Positions 27,205 through 36,931 of a DNA stretch of 64,000 bases are shown piece by piece. Each line of letters opens with the position of its first letter. The stretch's first letter is position 1. Location: the NCBI RefSeq assembly GCF_040581405.1, contig NZ_CP137157.1, forward strand, positions 1,368,001-1,432,000. The letters run 5' to 3'. Position numbers and translations under genes: made by a program. The notes below the pieces were generated by a model. That model ran no database searches. It saw only the letters and a list, made by a program, of their open reading frames with translations, and had not been told where the DNA came from. The stretch comes from Komagataeibacter sucrofermentans DSM 15973. Its GTDB lineage: Bacteria; Pseudomonadota; Alphaproteobacteria; Acetobacterales; Acetobacteraceae.

Positions 27205-29811
27205 ATGAAAATAATTTCCGATCGCAATATGTATAAATATTTATCATTCCTGTTCCTGATAAATATCGCATACGAAAAATCCCACGCCCAATCGGTTTCA
27301 TCGACCTCGGTGAAACCAGCGCGGCCCCGTGCACATAAATCCGTTAATACAGAAGGCGCTCTTGTCCATCCATACAGCGCCGCGCGCCCTCCTCAGGCCG
27401 AACAGGTCATTGTAACTGGTACGCGCAGTAATGTACGAGCATCTCACAGCATGTCGCCTATTGTAGTTCTGTCGCACGCGGATCTTACCCGGACAGGTCA
27501 GCCTAACCTGCGCAATGCCCTGGCTACGCTTGATCCATCCATTAATAATACGCCTGGTTATCCGGGACAGTTGGGTTTTACAACTAAAACAGCGTCCTTA
27601 CGTGGTTTGCCAGCAAACGAAACGCTGGTACTGGTTAATGGCAAACGCCGTCATACCATGTCGTCTATTTTTTACGGTGGTGCCATGGAGGCTCAGTCTC
27701 CCGTGGATTTGGACCTTATTCCCATGAGTGCCATTGACCATATAGAGATCCTTAAAGATGGTGCCGCCGCACAGTATGGGTCCGATGCAATTGCAGGCGT
27801 TATCAACATTATCCTGAAAAAATCCGACCATGGTGGATCAGCAGAACTGAGCTATAATCAATATGGCTCAACCGTTGGTACACTGGGTGATTATGGTCGT
27901 GGTGGCAATCTGTTTTTTAACGATGGATTCAAAATCGGTCATGATGGCGGATATATAAATATCAGTGCAGACATTACCGGAAACCAATGGACCAATACCG
28001 CAGGTTATGCCCCCCTTCGGAAGGGAGGTGTCACCACGCAGCTTTACCCCCTGCAGGCAAATGGGCAGCTTGACCCACGCGAATATGGCAACCGATACAG
28101 ACAGCTTTATGGTGTTCCCGAAACGGAAAAGCAGGCCGTATCCTATGATATGGCGGTGCCATTGGGGAAATGGGCCGAATTCTATTCATTTGCCACATAT
28201 GCGCACCGCACGGCATATGAGCCAGGCTGGTACCGCCCTGCCAATTCATCACAGAACATCGCCAGCGTATATCCTGAGGGCTACCTACCCATCATATCAA
28301 CGAAAGATCAGGATTTTCAGGTCACGGCTGGTTTGCGGGGGCGAAACTTTTTCGGGTGGGGCTGGGATCTCAGTGTAAATTATGGACGCGATCAGACAAC
28401 GCCCGGGCTGAGTAATTCGATCAATGTATCCATGGGGCCTGAAAGTCCTCATAATTTCAATCTTGGCACATTGATTAATTCTGAACTTACAGTTGATTAC
28501 GATATACATAGAAAATTCGATACAGGTATTTTAAAATATCCACTGTCAGTCGCGGCCGGCGTGGAATATCGCTATAACGAATATCAGATCGTTGCAGGCG
28601 AAACGGCTGCCTGGGAAGATGGCGGTTACGTTTTTCCCAATGGTACCAAGGCACTTCCCAGTGCTGCCGGGCTCGGGGCCTATTATCCTTCTGCCGCAGG
28701 CACCTATTCACGTATGAACGGAGCTTTTTATCTTGAACTTGACCAGCGCCTGACCAAAAAACTGTCCGTACAGTTGTCTGGACGGAATGAAACCTATAGT
28801 GACTTTGGCAATACGCTTAATGGCAAGGTATCAGCGCGCTATCAGGTTACGCCATGGCTGGCCCTTCGCGGGTCGGCAAGTAACGGGTTTCATGCGCCAA
28901 CCTTACAGCAGGAATATTTCCAGAGCGCGGCAACATTTTACACAACACTGTCACAGCAGAACAACGCCCTCGTTACAACGACAAACGAGTATTCCTCAGT
29001 CAACAGTGTAGGGGCAAGGGCACTGGGGGCATCAAATCTCAAGCCAGAGACATCACATAACTTCGGAGCAGGCTTTGTCTTAACTCCGATCAAGAATCTT
29101 GATATTTCGGTTGATGTTTATCGAATTGACATTTTCAATCAGATTGTTCCCCTTAATGTATCTGGCAATGGCGTAACCGGTGCGCAGGTCATGAATATAC
29201 TCCATCAGAGCGGTGCCGTGCCTGATGATGGAAATTATTATCAATACACGTTCATGCGCAATGCGGCACATACCGAAACCGAAGGCCTTGATCTGCAGGC
29301 CCATTACCTGTCCCGTTTTGGACGGGCGGGCACGGTCAACTGGACTATAATGATGAATCAGCAACAACATATGATAAAGCGGATCAACCCGCTTGCGCTT
29401 AATCTTGGGTCTGCGGTGCAGCCTCTTTTCCGTAACGAGATTGGTAACCTGACAACTATCTACCCGCGCAACACCCTGCGCATGACGGGCACGTGGAACT
29501 TTGGCCCCCTTTCTACTACGGTACGTATATCGCGTTATTCATCCACGACAATCCTGTCCAACCTGGGTTCTACCTATGATGAAAAGGTTGAACCAGCATG
29601 GCTCATGGACTTTGATATTGCGTACCGCTTCAAGAAAAGATGGATTGTCTCGGTAGGGGGCAACAATGTATTCAACAAACGGCCCAATGTTCTTAGCAGC
29701 AAGGCACAATCAGCATCATCATTGTATCAGATCAATCCGAATTACAGCACGGCATCTATTTATGGCGCTGAAGGCTCCTATTTCTATGGAAAGATGCGAT
29801 ATACATGGTAA
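27205..29811 (+). CDS. TonB-dependent outer-membrane receptor (868 aa)
   Basis: A receptor with a signal peptide (MYKYLSFLFLINIAYEKSHA after a short alternative leader), a plug with EQVIVTGTRSNVRASHSMSP, LRGLPANETLVLVNGKRRH and IEILKDGAAAQYGSDAIAG, and a C-terminal barrel ending RYTW. Its closest relative in the window by eye is the receptor at 23364. Its stop overlaps the start of a binding-protein gene by 7 bp, an unusual direct coupling of outer-membrane receptor and periplasmic binding protein. The ribosome site is weak (ATG at 27205; in-frame ATG at 27229). Confidence 0.92.
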   Translation: MKIISDRNMYKYLSFLFLINIAYEKSHAQSVSSTSVKPARPRAHKSVNTEGALVHPYSAARPPQAEQVIVTGTRSNVRASHSMSPIVVLSHADLTRTGQPNLRNALATLDPSINNTPGYPGQLGFTTKTASLRGLPANETLVLVNGKRRHTMSSIFYGGAMEAQSPVDLDLIPMSAIDHIEILKDGAAAQYGSDAIAGVINIILKKSDHGGSAELSYNQYGSTVGTLGDYGRGGNLFFNDGFKIGHDGGYINISADITGNQWTNTAGYAPLRKGGVTTQLYPLQANGQLDPREYGNRYRQLYGVPETEKQAVSYDMAVPLGKWAEFYSFATYAHRTAYEPGWYRPANSSQNIASVYPEGYLPIISTKDQDFQVTAGLRGRNFFGWGWDLSVNYGRDQTTPGLSNSINVSMGPESPHNFNLGTLINSELTVDYDIHRKFDTGILKYPLSVAAGVEYRYNEYQIVAGETAAWEDGGYVFPNGTKALPSAAGLGAYYPSAAGTYSRMNGAFYLELDQRLTKKLSVQLSGRNETYSDFGNTLNGKVSARYQVTPWLALRGSASNGFHAPTLQQEYFQSAATFYTTLSQQNNALVTTTNEYSSVNSVGARALGASNLKPETSHNFGAGFVLTPIKNLDISVDVYRIDIFNQIVPLNVSGNGVTGAQVMNILHQSGAVPDDGNYYQYTFMRNAAHTETEGLDLQAHYLSRFGRAGTVNWTIMMNQQQHMIKRINPLALNLGSAVQPLFRNEIGNLTTIYPRNTLRMTGTWNFGPLSTTVRISRYSSTTILSNLGSTYDEKVEPAWLMDFDIAYRFKKRWIVSVGGNNVFNKRPNVLSSKAQSASSLYQINPNYSTASIYGAEGSYFYGKMRYTW

Positions 29812-30767
29812 GGAATTCCCTGCCCCTCTCACGTCGCAAGTGCCTGATGACCATGATGGCAACAGGCATGACCGCGTTTTCCGATCCATCGTGGTCTGAT
29901 GACCGGACGGTTCTGTCCGTAGGGGACCAGAATGAAAGTCTCCGTTCATTGCTGGAAGCCGCGGGGGAGGCAACAACTTTTCCATATCACATCGAATGGA
30001 AACAGTTTTCCCAGGCGCAACCGCTCCTGCAGGCACAAAACGCCGGTGTGATTGATTTCTGTCATGCGGGGGATGTCGCCTTTCTGTTTGCCTATGCTGC
30101 GGGTGCGCCCATCGTCGCCATTGGCGGCAGTGTGGATGGCGGTCGAAGCGCAGCCATTGTGGTAAGGAACAAATCTGCAATACATGCGGTCCAGGACCTA
30201 AGGGGAAAACGCGTTGCGCTGAGCCGGGCGGGGCTTGGCGAACCCCTGCTATATGGTGCGCTCGCTCAAAGCGGCGTTGACCGGACTGATGTGCAGGTCG
30301 TCAATGTGCCGCAGAGTGTAGCCAGAATGGCTCTTGCAACCGGCCAAGTTGATGCGTGGGTTACCTGGCAACCCTATGTGGCCCTTGCAACGGGGATGGA
30401 TGACGCACGCATTCTGCGTGATGCAAAGGGAATTCTATCATTTTATGTGTTTGCACTTGCGCATCAGGCCGTACTGGAAAATCCTCTCAAGCGGGCCGCC
30501 ATCATCGACCTTGAAAAACGCGTGGGCCGGGCACTGGAATGGGCACGCACGCATAAGGATGCCTATTGTGAAACCTATGCGAGGATATCTCACCTCCCGC
30601 ACAACATCGCTGCACTTGCCATCGAAGAAAGTGATCGCCGTTCGATCGTTATTGATGAAAATGTCATAAAAGGAACCAAAGAGTTATACGATAACCTACG
30701 CTCATATGGGCTGCTAAAAAATGGTATTGATATCAGCCACGCATTTGACCTGGCCGTGTTGGACTGA
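29805..30767 (+). CDS. SsuA-like substrate-binding protein coupled to a TonB receptor
   Basis: A 320-residue periplasmic binding protein. The N-terminus LPLSRRKCLMTMMATG resembles a Tat signal. Mature features: VLSVGDQNESLRSLLEAAGE, QPLLQAQNAGVIDFCHAGDV, DLRGKRVALSRAGLGEPLLY and QVDAWVTWQPYVALA. It has no permease or ATPase of its own nearby and probably feeds the ABC set at 20162-21918. The 7-bp overlap with the receptor gene implies co-translation. Downstream lies the insertion-sequence region, which may have removed further genes. Confidence 0.87.
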   Translation: MVRNSLPLSRRKCLMTMMATGMTAFSDPSWSDDRTVLSVGDQNESLRSLLEAAGEATTFPYHIEWKQFSQAQPLLQAQNAGVIDFCHAGDVAFLFAYAAGAPIVAIGGSVDGGRSAAIVVRNKSAIHAVQDLRGKRVALSRAGLGEPLLYGALAQSGVDRTDVQVVNVPQSVARMALATGQVDAWVTWQPYVALATGMDDARILRDAKGILSFYVFALAHQAVLENPLKRAAIIDLEKRVGRALEWARTHKDAYCETYARISHLPHNIAALAIEESDRRSIVIDENVIKGTKELYDNLRSYGLLKNGIDISHAFDLAVLD

Positions 30768-30952
30768 CTGCCTCCGGCGGGAGTGAGTAACGGCGTGCCT
30801 CCCCGGTTATGAAGGTCATTTCGGGGAAACAGCATCAGATAACCATCTGTTTGTGTATCGCTATCGCGCAGGCGCTCCGCGGCGTGATCTGCCTGCCCGC
30901 TCTGGTGACTGGCAGAATGTTTACAAAACCTCAGCTGCTGGAGCGAAAGCGA

Positions 30953-31415
30953 CGTGACCAAACAGATTTTCCGCCATCTGGCCGCTGATCACGACAATGA
31001 ATATATGGATGATTGACAGCACAATCGTCCAAGCACATTAGCATAGCGCGGGAGTTCGTAGAAAAAGCTGCGGATCAGGTCATCGTACGGTCCCTTAACG
31101 GACGGGCCTTGGGAATCTGCACGATCGTCGATGCTCCAGGAAAGACGATCGCCCTGTTACTGACACCTGGTCAGAAAGCGAACATTGCAGAAAGAGAACC
31201 CTTGCTGGATGACGCGGATCCTCTCATCACATCACCCATCCCTTCAAGGAAAAACCGCTGCAACACACGAAGAGTCTGCTGTCTGCCATATAAAAAGAGA
31301 AACGGAATCGAACGATTCTTCGCCAGATTGCAGCAGAACAGAGCATCGCAACATGCTCAGATCAACTTTCCGCAATCCTTTTCAACTCGCCGCAGCTCTC
31401 ATTGGGTTTACCTGA
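30953..31415 (+). pseudogene. IS5-family transposase remnant
   Basis: Fragments in shifting frames match an IS5-type transposase: IFRHLAADHDNEY, then WMIDSTIVQAH followed by a stop, later LLLTPGQKANIAEREPLLDD, PSRKNRC and ERFFARLQQNRA, and finally FQLAAALIGF. At least two frameshifts and internal stops are present. No terminal repeats are recognised. It is an older, decayed element beside the younger cluster. Confidence 0.7.
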
Positions 31416-31465
31416 CGACGCACCTCATGCGCCAGCGAGTGGCAGGAATCGCGCTGGGTCATAAG

Positions 31466-31655
31466 GTAGACTTGTGGCACGGAGCAATCTCTGGCGGTTG
31501 GAGATTGCACCCCATGTCATGCACTGTGCCCGGCGCGTCCGCCTCATCATCACGTCGGCCAACCCATGGCAGTACGAATTCGGATTCGCTCATGCATGCT
31601 CACGAGTGCAACTCGCCATAAAGCGACCGTCGCGAGAGTATGCCCTGGATTCTGA
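31466..31655 (+). pseudogene. Transposase C-terminal fragment (possibly IS1380 type)
   Basis: The frame reads LVARSNLWRLEIAPHVMHC, RRVRLIITSANPWQYEF and then basic residues. This resembles the C-terminal end of IS1380-type DDE transposases. The upstream catalytic part is missing. Assignment is tentative. Confidence 0.4.
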
Positions 31656-31752
31656 TTGCCGTCACACGACAACAGATCCGTTCCCGCCATCATCAGATGG
31701 CAGTGCCCGCTCAGTCGGAGCCATGTCATTGCATAAGAGCCTGTTTGGAAAA

Positions 31753-32507
31753 TCACGGATGTGCGTTTCTGCGCATAAAATTGGCTCCCATGGCGACGAG
31801 AATCGTGCCCTTTGACACATCGATGCGACGTTCGTAATCCCGAACCAGGCGCCGCCATCTGATCATCCAGCCGAAGGTTCGCTTCACGACCCATCGGCGC
31901 GGCAGTACCTCAAAACTTTTCGCGCCCTCGCGGCCGCGGATGAGTTCAAGGACGAAGTCGAAATACACCGCCTGGTCCATGAGCCTGAGCCGATCGTAGG
32001 CGCCATCGGCGAACAGGTGCTTCACCCAAGGCGGCGTTTGCGGATGGCAGCAAGGATCATCTGCGCACCTGCACTTTTCGAGATGTCGGCAGAGGTAAGA
32101 TTGATCATCAACAGGCATCCATCCGTATCGACGGCAATGTGGCGCCTGCGGCTGACGATCTTCATACCGGCGTCGTCGCCTCTTGTTTGCGCGTGAGACG
32201 CCTTGATGCTCCGGCTGTCGGTCACTGCTGCCATAAGGCTGGCGTCGCGGCCTGCCTGAGCCCGATCCATCATCAGTTCCACGTCATGGATGGTCTGGAA
32301 CAGGACGCGTCGGGCCACTTCACCGAACCAGCCGTCAACAGTCCGGCAGTGCCCGAAGTGGATCGGCAGCATCCGCCAGCCACAGCCCGAACCCACCAGA
32401 TAGCGCACCGCGTTGATAACCTCGCAGAACTCAATTTCGTGCGGCTTTCCCCGACGTCCGGGGCGTGGCATCAAAGGCGCGTTCCGCTCCCATTCCTCGT
32501 CCGTCAT
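31753..32507 (-). pseudogene. IS5-family transposase, frameshifted and with catalytic Glu lost
   Basis: Two overlapping frames together give a full-length IS5 transposase. The first runs MTDEEWERNAPLMPRPGRRG to AAIRKRRLG and carries the first Asp (TDSRSIKA). The second resumes at PPWVKHLFADGAYDRL with the second Asp. Between them the frame is lost near 32030. The third catalytic residue, normally Glu in RRWVVERTFGW, is Lys here (RRWVVKRTFGW). The element is therefore inactive by itself. Confidence 0.8.
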
Positions 32508-32587
32508 GTCAGACGGATAACGTCTTGTCTTTCATCTGATCCTGGCCACCCGGCCCCTGTGCTCGGGCGTCCACATTCTGAGCTTTA

Positions 32588-33429
32588 GGGCCTGTTAGGC
32601 CTTGATATAGTCTGCTGTAGCCGCGATGAGGATGACAGAGAGAAAGGACGCGGCTTTCTTTTCGTATCGGGTCGCGACAGCCCGCCACTCCTTGAGCCTT
32701 GCCCACAGGTTTCCGACCAGGTGCCGGTGTCTGTAAGCCCATTTGGGACAGGCGACTTCTGGATCATTCCTCCTTGGCGGGATGACAGGACGAGATCCAC
32801 GGTTCCAAAGATCTTCACGGAATTTATTTGAAGCATACCCACGATCGCAAACGACATAGATTGGTGGGTGTGGCAGAGCGTCAAGCAGGGCGTAGGCACA
32901 CGGCAGTTCGTGCGCCTGTCCGGGTGACAGCGTGAAGGACAGTGCCCTGCCATGACTGTCCGCAGCTACACAGACCTTGCTGCCAAATCCTCCACGTGAG
33001 CGGCCACGAGCCTCACGATCCTTTCGGCGTTCTCTGTGCCCCCTTTTTTAGCCGCTCCGGCTGCCTTGTGATGGGCACGGATCGTCGTGCCATCGAGAAA
33101 GACCATGCCGAGGGCCTGATCCCTGTCTTTGACCTTTTCAAAGAGGCGCTCCCACACCCAAGCTTCGACCAGCGAATGAACAACTGTGCGGCAATCCACC
33201 AGGGACCAAACTCAGATGGCAGGGCGCGCTACTTCGCGCCGTTTTGATGGCGCCAGAAAATCGCGGATATCGTCCGTCGAAGATTCTTCGGCGGGGTCTT
33301 GCCCTTCGGGCGGACGTCCTCGATCAAAGGCCCCCAGACGGAACATGCGGTATCGGAAAAAACAGACTGCATCATGCTCATCATAAACAGCTATGCAGTC
33401 CGTTCTGTCATTCAAGGTCTAACAGGCCC
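32588..33429 (-). mobile_element. IS5/IS427-like element (842 bp) nested in the preceding IS
   Basis: Ends GGGCCTGTTAGGCCTTGA (32588-32605) and the complement of GGGCCTGTTAGACCTTGA (33412-33429) match at 17 of 18. The flanks show TA on both sides (32586-32587, 33430-33431), as expected for the IS427 group. Joining the flanks rebuilds the outer IS sequence upstream of its transposase start, proving nested insertion. Confidence 0.8.
32595..33375 (-). pseudogene. IS5-family transposase of the nested element, degenerate
   Basis: Pieces in order are MMQSVFSDTACSVWGPLIE and NLRRTISAIFWRHQNGAK followed by a stop where Trp is expected. Next come VWERLFEKVKDRDQ and FLDGTTIRAHHKAAGAAKKGG, then after an A6G5 run RKDREARGRSRGGFGSK. 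The end reads VVCDRGYASNKFRE and WARLKEWRAVATRYEKKAAS. The catalytic Glu position reads LVGNLW instead of the usual E-containing motif. There is one nonsense codon and at least two frameshifts, so the gene is dead. Confidence 0.75.
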
Positions 33430-33465
33430 TAATCACATCAGACCGATTTTTCAAACAGGCTCTAA

Positions 33466-34915
33466 CAGCCTGTCGGGTTGGGGTAACCTGTGAAGGGGTG
33501 AGGTTGTAAGGTTATGAGATGAGCAGCTTTATCCCGTTTGACCGGTCTCAGCCGTATCTTCTGCCGCCTGATTTGAAGTCGTGGCTTCCGGCTGACGATA
33601 TGGCGCATTTCATTGTTACCGCTGTTGAGCGGGTTCCGATGAATGCGTTTTGTGTGCCAGTACGCACGGGAGGCAAGGCACAGTATCATCCGCGGCTGAT
33701 GCTGGCCCTTCTGATTTTCAGTTACGCGAACGGAATTTTTTCCTCACGGCGGATCGAGCGGGCGACATATCGTGACATCGGGGTGCGCTTCGTGGCGGCG
33801 AACCTGCATCCGGATCACGACACGATTGCCGCCTTTCGCCGAACGAACCGGACGGCCATTGAAGCTGCATTTGCGCAGGTCCTGCTTCTGGCGCGCGAGA
33901 CGGGCCTGCTGCGTCTGGGTGTGGTGTCGATCGACGGCACGAAGATTGATGCCGACGCCTCGAAATACCGCTCCCTGCGCTACGACCGGATCAGGGCCCT
34001 GCGTGAACAGTTGGGGGTGGATATCGCGAAACTGATGGAACAGGCGGAGCACGCGGACGCCACAGACAGTGATCCGCAGGCATTGCCGGAAGAACTTGCC
34101 CGCCGGGAAACGCTGAAAGCGAAGCTGGATGAAGCCTGCGCCCGGCTGGAAGCCGACGCGAAGGCTCAGGCCGAGGCGGCGCGACCGGCATACGAGAAAA
34201 AGAAAGCCGTCTATGACGCAAAAACAGGGCGTCGCGGCCGGGCGCCGAAACCGCCTGATGAGGAACCGCCACCCGACCGGCAGATCAGCCTGACTGATCC
34301 CGACAGCCGCCTCATGCGGCGTTCGGACGCCCATGAGTTCCGGCAGGCTTACAAATGCCCAGGCTGTGGTCTGCGCTGAAGGCAGCCAGCTGATCGTGAC
34401 AACCGGCGTTGTCGCCACGTCAGCGGACGCGCCATCCTTTGCCGACACGGTGCTGTCGATGGAAGACACAATCGGTCTCCCGGAGAAGGTGCTTGCTGAC
34501 ACCGGTTACGCCAGCGGGCAGGCGGTCCGGAAACTGCGGGAAAAGGGCATTGATCCGCTGGTCGCCATTGGACGGCCCTGTGCCCGTAGACCTTACGACT
34601 TCCGACCCCGGCCCGCAGAAAGGGAGCCACGCCGGATAACCGAACCCTGGCGGCTTGCCATGAAGGACAGGCTGGAAACTACAGAAGCCGGAGATGTTTA
34701 CAGACTACGAAAACAGACCGTTGAACCGGTCTTTGGAATTATCAAAAGCATCATGGGGTTCAGAAGATTCAGTCTGCGCAGCCTTGCAAAAGTTACGACC
34801 GAATGGACACTCGTCGCTCTCGCATACAACTGCAAAAGAATGGCTCGGCTTCACGCAGCATAAGCCGGGTCAGCCTCAGCGGTATCAGCCGCAAAATGCC
34901 CAACCCGACAGGCTG
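33466..34915 (+). mobile_element. IS1182-family element (1450 bp)
   Basis: Seventeen-base perfect terminal inverted repeats, CAGCCTGTCGGGTTGGG at 33466-33482 and its complement at 34899-34915, bound the element. CTAA is duplicated on both sides (33462-33465, 34916-34919). The left CTAA includes the last base of the preceding IS5 element plus its TAA duplication, so this element inserted exactly at that element's end. Confidence 0.85.
33519..34863 (+). pseudogene. IS1182-family transposase with one frameshift
   Basis: The frame from MSSFIPFDRSQPYLLPPDL carries the IS1182 N-terminal domain, the first Asp (VSIDGTKIDADASKY) and a charged coiled region. It shifts at an extra A near 34353-34355, in QAYNAQAVV read as QAYKCPGC. 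The second frame continues with the second Asp (KVLADTGYAS) and the Glu (KQTVEPVFGIIKS). Only one base separates it from an intact gene, so this is the youngest element here. Programmed frameshifting is possible but not supported by a clear slippery site. Confidence 0.8.
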
Positions 34916-34919
34916 CTAA

Positions 34920-35768
34920 GTGTCTGACCGAAAATGAGTTGAGTGATTTCAGCGGGTTATGATTCATGGGTTTGCGAGAACCTAATGAGATCAAGATGGC
35001 CTGGACTGAAATCACCCGCGCGCAGTATCGCCGGGACGACCTGGAATATGCAAGCGACCTTCGCGATGCGGAGTGGGCGCTGATTGCGCCTCTGATGCCC
35101 GAGAGGAAACGACTGGGGAGACCACGACGTACGGATTTGCGCCGGGTCATGGAGGCGATCCTCTATATCGTCACGACCGGTTGCCAGTGGCGACAATTGC
35201 CTCGTAACTTTCCCGCTTTCACGACCGTGCAGGGCTATTTCTACCGTTGGATCCGCGAGGGACGATGGGAAGCGCTGAACCATATTCTCGTGATCCTGTC
35301 GCGTGAGCAGGACGGGCGAGACGCCACACCTTCGGTAGGCATTATTGACAGCAGTCGGTTAAAACTGCTGAAAACGGCGGTCCACGCGGTTATGACGCGG
35401 GCAAGAAGATCAGGGGCCGCAAGCGGCATATCACGACCGACACGCAGGGTCATGTCGTGGCAGCTGTCGTGCATCCCGCCAACATTCAGGATCGTGACGG
35501 CGGGTATGCTGGCGAGAAGTTGCGTAATGCGCTGGCTGAACTCGGCCGATGGACGATCGAAATCGTCAAGCGTAGTGACCGGACCGAAGGCTTCGTCGTC
35601 CTGCCCAAACGCTGGATCGTGGAGCGCAGCTTTGCATGGCTCGGACGCTGCCGTCGCCTTACGAAGGATGTCGAGGCAACACTCTCGTCATCCTGCGCGT
35701 GGTTGATGATCGCCCATATCCGCAGAGTTCTGCGGAAAATCAATCAAACCGTTTTCTGATTCAGGCTC
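34920..35768 (+). mobile_element. IS5-family element (about 849 bp)
   Basis: The right end is the complement of GAGCCTGAATCAGAAAAC and the left end GTGTCTGACCGAAAATGAG is an imperfect partner. TAA flanks both sides (34917-34919 and 35769-35771). It abuts the IS1182 element through their shared CTAA. Confidence 0.65.
34996..35759 (+). pseudogene. IS5-family transposase with frameshift and internal deletion
   Basis: The first frame begins MAWTEITRAQYRRDDLEYAS and contains GCQWRQLPRNFPAFTTVQGY and the first catalytic Asp (GIIDSSR). It then frameshifts near 35370. The second frame gives [20 protein letters not shown] and [19 protein letters not shown] with the Glu. The segment normally present between DRDG and GYAG, which includes the second Asp (FADGGYAG), is deleted. 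Confidence 0.8.
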
Positions 35769-35781
35769 TAAGAAATGCGGG

Positions 35782-36807
35782 TTAAAGAACACTCACCTTT
35801 CGCCACAGATCTACATTTCCATCGCGAGCATGATGATCAATTTTGTTCAGCTCATCAGGCGTAAAGCTGGTATTTTTCAATGCATCAAGCGAATTATCCA
35901 ACTGTTGAACATTACGGGCGCCGATCAATGCCGAAGTAATGCCGGGAATACGTAACACCCATGCAATGGCCATCTGCGCAAGTGTCTGCCCACGCGCCGC
36001 CGCAATATCGTTTAATGCCCGAACGTGACGGAGATTCTCGTCATTCAGCATTGTGTTGGCAAAAGAAGTGCCTGCCGCTGCACGAGACGCCGCAGGCATG
36101 CCATCAAGATATTTGCTGGTAAGCAGACCCTGCGCAAGGGGCGAGAAGGCTATACAGCCCACGCCCAGTTCTTCAAGTGTTTCAAGAAGTGAGACTTCTA
36201 TCCAGCGATTGAGCAGGGAATATGAAGGCTGATGGATCAGCAGCGGCACACCTTCAGCTTTCAACAATTCAGCTGTCTGGCGTGTGCGATCCGGACTGTA
36301 GGAGGAAATGCCGATATAGAGGGCTTTGCCCTGCCGGACCAGTTGCGCGAGAGCACTGACAGTCTCCTCCAGTGGCACATCTGGCGTGGGACGGTGAGAA
36401 TAGAAAATATCGACATAATCCACGCCCATACGGCGTAAACTCTGTTCTGCTGATGCCAGGATATGTTTGCGCGACCCACCAGAACCATATGGACCGGACC
36501 ACATATTCCACCCTGCCTTGGACGAAATAATGAGTTCATCCCGGTGATAGGCAAAATCTTTTTTCAGGATCGTGCCAAAGTTTTCTTCTGCCGACCCATG
36601 CGGTGGCCCATAGTTATTTGCCAGATCGAAATGCGTTACGCCTCGGTCAAATGCACGCCGGATGACCGCACGGCCTGTTTCAAACACGTCCGTTCCGCCA
36701 AAATTATGCCATAACCCAAGCGAAACTGGTGGCAACCAGAGGCCAGAATGACCACAGCGACGAAATTCCATTCCATCATAACGTTGCTCTGCAGGGAACC
36801 AGGTCAT
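35782..36807 (-). CDS. Aldo/keto reductase (YghZ/GprL type)
   Basis: A 341-residue NADPH-dependent aldehyde reductase, AKR fold. The start has GGAGAG upstream. The catalytic tetrad is visible: Asp and Tyr in FDLANNYGPPHGSAEENFG, Lys in IISSKAGWNMW, and His in FYSHRPTPDVP. The GYGSGGSRKH-like segment (YGSGGSRKHIL) is typical of the L-glyceraldehyde-3-phosphate reductase/YghZ group. It would detoxify an aldehyde, possibly one released by sulfonate cleavage, which is inference. It lies directly beside the IS block and leftward like the receptor and monooxygenase genes behind it. Confidence 0.87.
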   Translation of the reverse strand: MTWFPAEQRYDGMEFRRCGHSGLWLPPVSLGLWHNFGGTDVFETGRAVIRRAFDRGVTHFDLANNYGPPHGSAEENFGTILKKDFAYHRDELIISSKAGWNMWSGPYGSGGSRKHILASAEQSLRRMGVDYVDIFYSHRPTPDVPLEETVSALAQLVRQGKALYIGISSYSPDRTRQTAELLKAEGVPLLIHQPSYSLLNRWIEVSLLETLEELGVGCIAFSPLAQGLLTSKYLDGMPAASRAAAGTSFANTMLNDENLRHVRALNDIAAARGQTLAQMAIAWVLRIPGITSALIGARNVQQLDNSLDALKNTSFTPDELNKIDHHARDGNVDLWRKVSVL

Positions 36808-36931
36808 ACTCTCTCCTTATTGAAAAACGATAAGACGCAAACTGTCAGCCATATACAAATCAAAAAGTGTCATTATATTACAGGCGATAAACAATATCGT
36901 ATATATCGCCTATATTATTTCATGTCTGATA

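Larger units (their letters stand above)
31737..33462 (-). mobile_element. IS5-family element interrupted by another IS
   Basis: Terminal inverted repeats GAGCCTGTTTGGAAAATC (31737-31754) and the complement of GAGCCTGTTTGAAAAATC (33445-33462) match at 17 of 18 positions. The element is flanked by TAA on both sides (31734-31736 and 33463-33465), matching the 3-bp TNA duplications of IS5 relatives. Removing the inner element leaves about 882 bp, a normal IS5 length. Its transposase is on the minus strand and is broken. Confidence 0.8.
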
